DNA of 64,000 nt, from assembly GCA_963716865.1 (NCBI GenBank), contig CAVQUF010000003.1:620001-684000 (forward strand), read 5' to 3'. This DNA is from AC-32 sp963716865 (GTDB lineage: Bacteria > Actinomycetota > Thermoleophilia > Gaiellales > Gaiellaceae). A model generated the notes under the pieces. The model was not told the DNA's origin, did no database searches, and saw only the letters and a list, made by a program, of their open reading frames with translations. A program made the translations under genes and the position numbers. Every line of letters starts with the position of its first letter. Positions within the stretch are counted from its first letter, which is position 1. This document shows positions 1-7,422 of this stretch, one piece after another.

Positions 1-670
1 CGCGACCCTGGCGGCCGGAGGGATCTACTCGAAGCCGATGGCGATCACGGAGGTCAAGCTCGCGAACGGCAAGGTGGACACCGACGCGGGCTGGGGCAAC
101 CCGGACCGAAAGCGTGTGATCTCGGACGGGGTCGCGTACGAGGTGACGCGGATCCTCGAGCAGAACATCCTCGAGGGGACCGGCACCGGCGCGTACTTCG
201 GCCGTCCGGCGGCGGGCAAGACCGGCACGACCGACAACCATGCGGACGGCTGGTTCTCCGGCTACGTGCCCCAGCTCGAGGCGACCGTCTGGGTGGGGTA
301 TCCCCAGGGTGAGATCCCGATGGACGACGTGCACGGCATCGCCGTCGCCGGGGGCACGTTCCCGGCGACGATCTGGCGGCTCTTCATGGAGGCTGCGACC
401 GCGAACACGCCGGAGCTCGACTGGGGCCAGCCGGTGAATCCGGTCGTCTGGAAGCCGTTCACGCAGGGCCAGTACGGCTCCAGTTACTACCCATCCTCGA
501 GCGGCTACTACTCGCCGCCGGCGGGCCCGACTCAGCAGACCACGACCAGCGCGACCACGACCACCAGGCAGACGACGACCGGGAGGACGGCGACGACCGT
601 CCGGACTACCCCGCTCCCGCCTCCTCCGGAGCCGCCGCCCGGGCCGCCACCGCCTGCACCGCCGCCGTAG
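1..670 (+). CDS. Penicillin-binding protein, class A-like, C-terminal part (5' end outside window)
   Basis: This is the end of a peptidoglycan transpeptidase; the reading frame is open from base 2. The first visible residues run into a typical PBP stretch (GGIYSKPMAIT), followed by the penicillin-binding KTGTT box and the WFSGYVPQLEATVWVGYP segment seen in class A enzymes. The last 65 or so residues are a low-complexity extracytoplasmic tail, first Thr-rich and then Pro-rich (PPPPEPPPGPPPP). The protein should be membrane-anchored and cross-link the wall outside the cell. The stop lies 4 bases before the next gene, so the two are probably co-transcribed. The glycosyltransferase domain is not in the window, so class A is inferred. 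Confidence 0.85.
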   Translation, partial: ATLAAGGIYSKPMAITEVKLANGKVDTDAGWGNPDRKRVISDGVAYEVTRILEQNILEGTGTGAYFGRPAAGKTGTTDNHADGWFSGYVPQLEATVWVGYPQGEIPMDDVHGIAVAGGTFPATIWRLFMEAATANTPELDWGQPVNPVVWKPFTQGQYGSSYYPSSSGYYSPPAGPTQQTTTSATTTTRQTTTGRTATTVRTTPLPPPPEPPPGPPPPAPPP

Positions 671-674
671 CCGC

Positions 675-1989
675 GTGAAGCCGCGCCTCGAGCCGGCGGG
701 CGTGCGGGACGCGCTGCGTGCTGCGCTCGTTGCCGTGCCCGTCTTCGTCGCCGCCTGCGCGGTCCCCGACGGCGGGCTCTTCCGTGCCGCGCGGTTTCGG
801 GACGTGCACGTCTACCAGGGCTACGCGGAGAAGTTCCTGCACGGGGAGCTGCCGTACCGCGACGTCTTCGTCGAGTACCCGCCGGGAGCGTTTGCGGTCT
901 TCATGCCGCCGACCGCGTTCGGCGCGGGGCACTACAACGCCGCGTTCAAGTCGCTGATGGCGCTCTGCGGGATCGCGACGATCCTCCTCGCGGCGCTCGT
1001 GCTGGTGGAGGTCGGCGCCTCGCGGCGGGAGCTGTACGTTGCAGTGGGCCTGCTCGCGCTGGCGCCGGCTGCGCTCGGCCCGATCTCGCTCAACACCTAC
1101 GACGCCTGGCCCGCGCTGCTCACGGTGCTCGGGCTGCTGCTCTTCCTGCGCGGCCGCGACCTGCTCGGCTTCGCAGCGCTCGGGCTCGCGGTCTCGGCGA
1201 AGGTCTACCCGCTCGCGCTCGTCCCCCTCGCGGGCATCTACGTCTGGCGCCGCGCCGGCCCGCGGCGTACGGCGCTCGGACTCGGCGCCTTCGTCGCCGT
1301 CGCCACGCTGGTGGTGATCCCGTTCGCCGCCTACGACGCGCACGGCGTGGTGTCCAGCTTCCGCTCGCAGGCGGACCGCGGGCTGCAGGTGGAGAGCCTC
1401 GGCGCGTCCCTTCTGCTCGTCGCCGACCGGCTCGGGCTCTACCACGCGAACGTCGTCGTGACGACGGGGGTCGCGGGGCGGAACCTGGACGGCTCGCTGC
1501 CAGACGCGCTCTCGCGGGCGACGCTCGTGCTCGAGGCGCTCGCGGTCGTGCTCGTCGCGGTGCTCTACGCGCGCTCGCAGGACCTGCGCGCGAGGCTGCC
1601 GCTGGCGTTCGCCGCCGCGGTCGCGGCGACTGCTCGCCTTCACGAAGGTCTTCTCGCCGCAGTACATGGTCTGGCTCGTCCCGCTGGTCGTGTGCTCGGG
1701 CAGCGTGCTCGCGGTCGCGCTGACGGCGATCTCGCTCCTGCTCGCCCAGGTCTGGTTCTTCCACTACCACGCGCTCTTCAGGATCGCCTGGCCGACCTGG
1801 CTCCTGCTCGTGCGAAACGTCCTTGTCGTGGCGATCTTCGCGGTGCTGGCCGTCGAGCTCGCCCGGGCTCAGCCCCGGCGATGGAAGATCAGGACGCCGT
1901 CGCGCTCGAAGACCAGCCGCCAATCGGGGTTGCGCCGCAGCCAGGAGAGCTGGACTGCGGTTGGCAAGGGCGCCAGCCGGTCCGCGTAG
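675..1989 (+). pseudogene. GT87/DUF2029-like membrane glycosyltransferase, interrupted by a frameshift
   Basis: A GTG start at 675 opens a hydrophobic multi-pass protein with FLHGELPYRDVFVEYPPG near the N terminus, a stretch typical of GT87-type polyprenyl-phosphate-sugar mannosyltransferases. The frame holds to about 1628. The family-typical continuation (LLAFTKVFSPQYMVWLVPL, then two membrane segments) is found only one base further along, in the frame that ends at 1989. One extra base near 1629 explains this. It is either an inactivating mutation or a sequencing/assembly error. The last 35 or so codons are antisense to the convergent DUF2079 gene and look non-native. The likely role was sugar transfer for envelope polymers on the outer membrane face. 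Confidence 0.7.
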
Positions 1990-3305
1990 CCGGGCGAGGT
2001 CTCGTCGGCGGCGACCCAGGTCGCGTCCTGGATGTACGGGAAGCTGAGCATGCGGCGGCGGGCGGAGAGGTGGGCGCCGAGCGTGTTCGTCGCGCTGACG
2101 ACCGCGTTCGCCGGGATCAGGCGCAGCGCCTGCGCGGCGATCCGGTCGTGCCGCGTCACCTGTGCCGCGGTTGCCTCGGTCTGCTCTCCTCCCGGCAGAT
2201 AGCGCCAGAGCGGGATCGCCCCGAGCGCGTAGTTGGAGGCCGCCGCCAGCACGACCGCGGCCGTGGCGAGCGGCCTCGCGAGGTCCGGACGGGCGCGGAC
2301 GACTCGCGCGGCGCCGAGGACGGAGGCGGCCACGAGCACCGGGATCAGCCCGGCCGTGTAGTGGAAACGAATCGACGTCTGCGTGGTCGCCGCGGAGAGG
2401 AGGTTCGCGGCCAGCTCCGGCAGCGCGGCAACCAGGACGAGCGGCGAGAGCAGGGCGAAGAGGCCGAGCGGGACGAGAAGCTGCGCCAGGTAGCCGAGCC
2501 CGCGGCCGGTGACGGCGGAGGTGACGATCTTCCAGGGGTCGGTGACCGCCGTGCGCAGGATCCCTCCCGGCGATCCGCCCACCTCGTTGTAGCGCGCGAG
2601 GAAGCTCGAGCTCCCGGCGCGGTTGAAGTGCGCGATCACGACCTCGATCGCGAGCGCCGAGACCGCGGCGCCGGCGAGCGTGATCAGCGCGCCCTCGAGC
2701 CGACGCCCGCGGGCGAGCGCGTACCAGATCCCGAAGCCCGCGACGACGAAGCCGATCTCCTCCTTGGTCGTGACGGCGGCGAGCGCGAAGAGGGAGAACG
2801 GCAGCAGCCGGTTCTCGTCCAGATACCAGAAGGCGAAGAGGAGGAGCGGGCAGGCCAGGGCCACCGGGTGGAACTCGTTCAGCGTCAGCCACTGCGTGGG
2901 CGGGTAGAGGAGGTAGGCGAGCGCGAACCCGAGCCCGGCGCGCTGCGAGTCGAGGTGCTTGCGGGCGAGCCAGAAGACCGGCACCGCGCCGAGCGCGACG
3001 GCGACGGCCTGCGCGACGAGCAGCGAGTCCGGGCTGGGCCAGACGAGCCACAGCGGCGTGAAGGCAGCGAGAGCGGGGTCGAAGTGCGCGGCCAGGCGGG
3101 AGATCTCGTCGCCGCGCAGCCCTGTCACCTGGAGCGGGTGGCCGTGGGCCGTCGACCAGACGGCCTGGACCATGTTCCCGAGGTCGAAGCGCCCGGTCTG
3201 GAAGGCGCGGTGCCGCAGGACCGACAGCGCGGAGAACCCGGCCGCGTAGGCGGCGATCGCGCCCCAGAGGAGCGTGCGGGGCGCGGCGATCCTGTCGGTG
3301 CTCAT
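1869..3305 (-). CDS. DUF2079 multi-pass membrane protein
   Basis: A protein of 478 residues with many hydrophobic segments, matching the DUF2079 family of predicted membrane proteins. Near the N terminus is the RHRAFQTGRFDLGNMVQAVW block with the acidic FDLGN signature, then a short LNEFHPVALACPLLLFAFW segment and a TTKEEIGF motif, all typical of the family. DUF2079 proteins resemble GT-C glycosyltransferases in topology, but the reaction is unknown. The ATG at 3305 overlaps the stop of the upstream glycosyltransferase (ATGA), so the pair is translationally coupled. Longer upstream starts would run into that gene. Its 3' end overlaps the convergent GT87-like gene by about 120 bases. Confidence 0.75.
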   Translation of the reverse strand: MSTDRIAAPRTLLWGAIAAYAAGFSALSVLRHRAFQTGRFDLGNMVQAVWSTAHGHPLQVTGLRGDEISRLAAHFDPALAAFTPLWLVWPSPDSLLVAQAVAVALGAVPVFWLARKHLDSQRAGLGFALAYLLYPPTQWLTLNEFHPVALACPLLLFAFWYLDENRLLPFSLFALAAVTTKEEIGFVVAGFGIWYALARGRRLEGALITLAGAAVSALAIEVVIAHFNRAGSSSFLARYNEVGGSPGGILRTAVTDPWKIVTSAVTGRGLGYLAQLLVPLGLFALLSPLVLVAALPELAANLLSAATTQTSIRFHYTAGLIPVLVAASVLGAARVVRARPDLARPLATAAVVLAAASNYALGAIPLWRYLPGGEQTEATAAQVTRHDRIAAQALRLIPANAVVSATNTLGAHLSARRRMLSFPYIQDATWVAADETSPGYADRLAPLPTAVQLSWLRRNPDWRLVFERDGVLIFHRRG

Positions 3306-4387
3306 TTCGCGGTCGATCGTACGGTGCGGGCGCGCTCGAGAACCGCGAGCCAGCGCCGGCCGAGCACGTCCTCGCTCGCGCGCTCCACGTAGCAGCGGCG
3401 CCCGCCCTCGCTCAGGGCTCGGGCGAGGTCGGGCTCGGCGGCAAGGCGCCGCATCGCCTCGGAGAGCGCCTCCGGGTCGCCCGGCGGGACGAGCAGCGCG
3501 CTCTGCTCGTGTTGGAGCAGCTCGCGCGCGGCGGGCGTGTCGGCGGTGACGAGCGGCGTGCCGCAGGCGAGTGCCTGGAACGCCTTGTTCGGGATCACGC
3601 GCTGGGCCTTGTCCGAGGTGCCGAAGATCCCGAGCGCACAGCCCGCCCGGTGCAGCTCTTCCGGCAGGCGCTCGTACTCGACCCACGGGACCCACTCGAC
3701 GTTGGCCGGGCGCTGTTCGAGCAGCTCGTCGAGCTGGCCACTCCCGACGAGCCGGACCGGGAGCTCTGGCGCGGAGCGTGCCGCGGCGAGGATGGTCTCG
3801 ATCCCGTGCAGCGGGATCAGCTTGCCGACGAAGAGGAACGTGAACGGCTCACGCGGCGACCAGCCGGGTTGGAAGAGACGCTCCTCGGCGCCGACGAGGC
3901 AGACGTCGAGTCGTTCTCTAGGCAGTCCGGCCAGCGAGGCGAGGTGGGCCGCGTTGGCGCGCGTGTCCGCGACGACGATGTCCGCGGCCGCGAGCGCCCG
4001 CCGGTCGAGCGCCGCGAGAGCGCGTGCGGCGAGCGACCCGGGCCGGAACCTTGCGCGGTCGGCGACGAACGTCTCGGAGAGCGAGACGAGTGGATTGAAG
4101 ACGACCGGCCGCGACCCTGCCGCACGCCGTGCTGCGTGGAGATCGAGGTGGCCGGGGTAGCCGACGAGCAGGACGTCGAAGTCGGCCTGCGGTCGCCGCA
4201 GCAGCCGGAGCTCGGCGGTCGCGAGACGGGTAGCGCTGCCGAGGCCGGCCTGCCAGCTGCTCCGCCGCCCCTCCCAGACCCCGACGTGGTGCTCCACGAC
4301 CTCGACGCCCGCCCGCTCGAGGCACGAGATCACCTGGGCGTTCCGCGGGTAGTCGCGATCGTAGGTCCCGAAGTACAGCGCCCGCAT
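3302..4387 (-). CDS. GT4-type glycosyltransferase
   Basis: A soluble protein of 361 residues with the GT-B fold layout. The N-terminal domain starts MRALYFGTYDRDYPRN and carries donor-independent Rossmann features. The C-terminal domain has FLFVGKLIPLHGIETIL followed by the nucleotide-sugar region (IPNKAFQALACGTPLVTAD, then AARELL). The family transfers sugars from nucleotide donors, usually to lipid or cell-surface acceptors, on the cytoplasmic side. Acceptor and sugar cannot be read from sequence. It forms a coupled pair with the downstream DUF2079 gene. Its upstream gap is filled by a dispersed repeat (4407-4504). Confidence 0.8.
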   Translation of the reverse strand: MRALYFGTYDRDYPRNAQVISCLERAGVEVVEHHVGVWEGRRSSWQAGLGSATRLATAELRLLRRPQADFDVLLVGYPGHLDLHAARRAAGSRPVVFNPLVSLSETFVADRARFRPGSLAARALAALDRRALAAADIVVADTRANAAHLASLAGLPRERLDVCLVGAEERLFQPGWSPREPFTFLFVGKLIPLHGIETILAAARSAPELPVRLVGSGQLDELLEQRPANVEWVPWVEYERLPEELHRAGCALGIFGTSDKAQRVIPNKAFQALACGTPLVTADTPAARELLQHEQSALLVPPGDPEALSEAMRRLAAEPDLARALSEGGRRCYVERASEDVLGRRWLAVLERARTVRSTAK

Positions 4388-4406
4388 CAGCGGCCCTTCC
4401 GGCGGT

Positions 4407-4504
4407 CCCCTAGTTCAGGCGCGCCCAGCCTCCTCCCCGCTGCGAGCGTAACGAGGAAGACCGCACGTGTGTGGGACGCGAGCGTCACGAATGTGTGCCG
4501 AACG
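4407..4504 (+). repeat. Dispersed intergenic repeat, family 1, copy A
   Basis: Bases 4407-4454 match 33311-33358 (opposite strand) at 47 of 48 positions, and 4429-4458 are identical to 37135-37164. The core reads GCTGCGAGCGTAACGA; it is followed by a degenerate half with CACGTGTGTG and TGTGCCGAAC. The copy fills the whole gap between the two minus-strand glycosyltransferase genes, starting 20 bases upstream of the GT4 start and ending at the GT2 stop. Confidence 0.85.
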
Positions 4505-5443
4505 CTAGGAGAGGATCTCGTCGACGTGGAGCTCCGTGCGCTCCCGGACGGCCGCGCGCTCTTCGTGCTGGCTCGTGATCAGCTCGCTGATCAGCCCGAG
4601 CGAGAAGAACTGCAGGCCGACGACCACGAGCAGGACGCCGAGGATCAGCAGGGGCCGCTGCCCGATGGCGTGCCCGTCGAGCTTGAGGGCAGTCAGGTAG
4701 ATGAGGACGATGAAGCCGAGTAGCCCGAGGATGAGGCCCAGGCCGCCGAAAAGGTGCAGCGGCCGGTGCCGGTATCGACCGATGAAGGAGACGGTGAGCA
4801 GGTCGAGGAAGCCGCGGACGTAGCGCTCGACGCCGTAGCGCGAGCGGCCGTGCTCGCGCGGCCGGTGGTTCACGGGCAGCTCGGCGATCCGGTAGCCGTT
4901 GTAGTGCGCCAGCACCGGGATGAAGCGGTGGAGCTCGCCGTAGAGGCGCAGATCCCTGACGACGTCGGCGCGGTAGGCCTTCAGGCCGCAGTTGAGATCG
5001 TGGAGCCGGAGTCCCGAGACCCGCCCGGTGACCCAGTTGAAGATCTTCGACGGGACCCGGCGGGTAAGCGGGTCGCGGCGGTGCGTCTTCCAGCCGGAGA
5101 CGAGGTCGAACCCCTCGTCGAGCTTCACCAGCAGCCTTGGAATCTCGGCCGGATCGTCCTGGAGGTCTGCGTCGATCGTGACGACGACGTCACCCTGGGC
5201 GTTGGTGAAGCCGGCCGCCAGCGCCGCGGCTTTGCCGAAGTTCCGTCGCAGGCGGACGACGCGCACGTTGTCGTGTGCGCTGTGCAGACGCGTCAGGGCT
5301 GCGAACGAGCCGTCGGTCGAGCCGTCGTCGACGAAGACGGTCTCCCACTCCTGCTGGAGCGGCTCGAGCGCTGCCTGCAGCTCTTCGTAGAGGAGCGCGA
5401 CCGTTCGCTCCTCGTCGTGAACGGGGACGACGACCGAGATCAC
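4505..5443 (-). CDS. GT2 family glycosyltransferase, dolichyl-phosphate mannosyltransferase/GtrB-like
   Basis: A protein of 312 residues. The N-terminal GT-A domain starts ISVVVPVHDEERTV and has FVDDGSTDGS and the metal-binding DADLQDDPAEIPRLL region. A catalytic-site stretch follows (DLNCGLKAYR). Two membrane helices close the protein (about residues 230-255 and 265-290), the topology of GtrB and DPM-type enzymes that charge polyprenyl phosphate with a sugar. Such lipid-linked sugars feed GT-C or GT87 transferases, which fits the frameshifted GT87-like gene and the DUF2079 protein next door. The GTG at 5443 was chosen because ISVVVP is the usual beginning of the family. Confidence 0.85.
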   Translation of the reverse strand: MISVVVPVHDEERTVALLYEELQAALEPLQQEWETVFVDDGSTDGSFAALTRLHSAHDNVRVVRLRRNFGKAAALAAGFTNAQGDVVVTIDADLQDDPAEIPRLLVKLDEGFDLVSGWKTHRRDPLTRRVPSKIFNWVTGRVSGLRLHDLNCGLKAYRADVVRDLRLYGELHRFIPVLAHYNGYRIAELPVNHRPREHGRSRYGVERYVRGFLDLLTVSFIGRYRHRPLHLFGGLGLILGLLGFIVLIYLTALKLDGHAIGQRPLLILGVLLVVVGLQFFSLGLISELITSQHEERAAVRERTELHVDEILS

Positions 5444-5485
5444 GGCACCTGAGCCTATCCTGCGCGCGTAGCGTATGCGGCGATT

Positions 5486-6682
5486 TTGGCCGAGTTGCTG
5501 ACGATCGAGGAGGCCCAGCGCCTGATCCTGGAGCGGGTTCGCCCGCTCCCGCCGGAGAGCGTGCGCCTCGAGGACGCTGGCGGACGGGTGGTGGCGGAGA
5601 CCGCCCGGGCGGCCGTCGACCTGCCGCCGTTTCCGAGCTCGGCGATGGACGGTTTCGCGCTGCGGTCGAAGGACACGCCGGGCGAGCTGCCCGTCGTCCA
5701 GAGAATTGCCGCCGGCGCTCCCGCAGCCCGGGCTCTCGGCGCGGGAGAGGCGATGGCGATCGCAACCGGCGGCGTCGTCCCGGACGGAGCGGATGCCGTC
5801 ATCCCCTTCGAGTATGTTGTCGAGCGTGACAACGGTATCGAGATTCGCGACCGGGTGGATCCCGGCGCCAACGTCCGTCCTCGCGGTGGTGACGTGCGTG
5901 CCGGCGACGCCGTCGTGGGGGCCGGGATGCGTCTCGGGCCCGCACAGCTCGGCGCGCTCGCGGCGGCGGGAGTTGCCGAGATCGAGTGCGCCCGTCGCCC
6001 GCGCGCCTCCGTGTTGACGACGGGAACCGAGCTCTCGCCGCCCGGACGGCCTCTCGGCCCCGGCGAGGTCTACGAGGCGAACGGGATACTCCTCGCCGCG
6101 CAGCTCGGGTCGGCAGGCGCGGCCGTGGAGCGTCTGCCCGCAGTGGCCGACGACGAAGCGGCGCACCGCGAGGCACTCGCACGCGGGCTCGAGTCGGACG
6201 TGCTCGTGACGTCGGGCGGAGTGTCCGTCGGCCCGCACGACCTCGTCCGGCGCGTCGAGGCGGAGCTCGGAGTCGAAGAGGTCTTCTGGCGCGTGGCGGT
6301 CAAGCCCGGCAAGCCGATCGCGTTCGGCGTCCGCGGATCCACGCTCGTCTTCGGCCTGCCCGGAAACCCCGTCTCGGCTCTGGTCGGCTTCGAGCTGTTC
6401 GTCCGACCGGCCGTGCTGGCGCTCCAGGGGCACGCGAGCCCACTCCCCCGCTTCGAGCCGGGGCAGCTCGCGGCCGCCGTCAGGCGGAACCCTGCCCGGG
6501 ACGAGCTGGTCCGGGCGCGCACACGCGAGGCGGACGAGGGCCCCCTTGCTCTCGAGCCTCTGTCCGGTCAGGAGTCGCACATGATCGCGCGGGCGGCCGG
6601 GGCCGATGCGCTCGTTCTCGTGCCGAGCGGCGAGGGCGAGCTGCCGGTCGGAGCGCGGGTCCGGTACCTCAGGCTCGTCTGA
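5486..6682 (+). CDS. moeA: Molybdopterin molybdenumtransferase MoeA
   Basis: A protein of 398 residues that inserts molybdate into adenylylated molybdopterin. Family motifs occur in order: PPFPSSAMDGFA, IATGGVVPDGADAV, RPRGGDVRAGDAV, TTGTELSPPG, TSGGVSVGPHD, KPGKPIAFG and FGLPGNPVSALVGFELF, with the domain IV beta-barrel at the end. The start is probably TTG at 5486, six bases after a TATGCG box; a second TTG lies nine bases later. It faces away from the GT2 gene and converges with the sortase gene six bases downstream. MoaC and Mog for the same cofactor are encoded 12 kb away, at 18401-19317. Confidence 0.93.
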   Translation: MAELLTIEEAQRLILERVRPLPPESVRLEDAGGRVVAETARAAVDLPPFPSSAMDGFALRSKDTPGELPVVQRIAAGAPAARALGAGEAMAIATGGVVPDGADAVIPFEYVVERDNGIEIRDRVDPGANVRPRGGDVRAGDAVVGAGMRLGPAQLGALAAAGVAEIECARRPRASVLTTGTELSPPGRPLGPGEVYEANGILLAAQLGSAGAAVERLPAVADDEAAHREALARGLESDVLVTSGGVSVGPHDLVRRVEAELGVEEVFWRVAVKPGKPIAFGVRGSTLVFGLPGNPVSALVGFELFVRPAVLALQGHASPLPRFEPGQLAAAVRRNPARDELVRARTREADEGPLALEPLSGQESHMIARAAGADALVLVPSGEGELPVGARVRYLRLV

Positions 6683-6688
6683 GCCGCG

Positions 6689-7420
6689 CTACCCCTGCGC
6701 GGCCGCGAGCGGCGCGGCGGCGAGGCTGGTGGACGTCGGCCTGAAGGCGTGCCCACCCCTGGGCTCGACCTGCGTCAGCCGGCCGTACACGATGTAGCGC
6801 TGCGAGGCGAAGAAGCGCGGGTGGCACGCCTGCAGCGCGACGACCTCGCGGCCGCCAGAGCGCAGAACGGCGAGGTCGTCCGCGTCCACGATGACGTGGC
6901 GGTAGACCCGGTAGCGGAAGGTCCCATACGGCACCTCGAGCGTGATCGTGTCCCCGGGGCGGAGAGCATCGATGTGCGCGAACGGCGCCAGGTAGGTCGT
7001 CCGATGGCCCGCGATGTAGATCAGCTGGCCCTCGCCGGGCATGTACGTCCGCAGGTCGCGCCCCGGCCCTTTCTCGAGCGACGACTCGTCGGTTCCGTTG
7101 ACGAAGATCATGTTCAGCCCGAGCCGAGGTACGCGGATGCGCCCGATCGCCTGGCCGCGGTGGGAGCCGAGCCGGTACCGGCGGGCCTCCTGTCCGAGGA
7201 CGCGCGTGGCCAGTGCAGGCGAGATCGTCGTGCGCGGGGTCGGCGAGGGTTTGTAGGCGACGAAGCGGTGGTCGTAGCTGCTGGCGAGCTGGTGCTGCTT
7301 CCAGTGGGTGTAGGCGGCGGTGAACGGGTCCTGCCAGCGCCAGACGACGACGACCCACACGAGCATCAACGCGCCGGCGACGACGAGGGTCGTGCCGGCG
7401 ATCCTGACGATCCTTCTCAC
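6689..7420 (-). CDS. Class D/E-like sortase
   Basis: A protein of 243 residues with one N-terminal membrane anchor (about residues 7-27) and an extracytoplasmic sortase domain. The catalytic triad is visible: His139 in AGHRTTY, Cys199 in ALQACHPRF and Arg208 in SQRYIVYGRL. Sortases cleave a C-terminal sorting signal and link proteins to the wall or to pilin subunits. No protein with an LPXTG-type tail was recognised in the window. The gene follows the M28-like membrane protein by two bases, so the two form an operon and may work on the same surface substrate. The Cys motif lacks the usual TLxTC spelling. Confidence 0.85.
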   Translation of the reverse strand: MRRIVRIAGTTLVVAGALMLVWVVVVWRWQDPFTAAYTHWKQHQLASSYDHRFVAYKPSPTPRTTISPALATRVLGQEARRYRLGSHRGQAIGRIRVPRLGLNMIFVNGTDESSLEKGPGRDLRTYMPGEGQLIYIAGHRTTYLAPFAHIDALRPGDTITLEVPYGTFRYRVYRHVIVDADDLAVLRSGGREVVALQACHPRFFASQRYIVYGRLTQVEPRGGHAFRPTSTSLAAAPLAAAQG

Positions 7421-7422
7421 GC

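Noticed and set aside
2..3392. Very long plus-strand frame continuing from 675 to 3392 as one protein of 905 codons
   Set aside because: After about 1630 it is antisense to the DUF2079 and GT4 genes and becomes Arg/Glu-rich without family similarity; the true continuation is in another frame.
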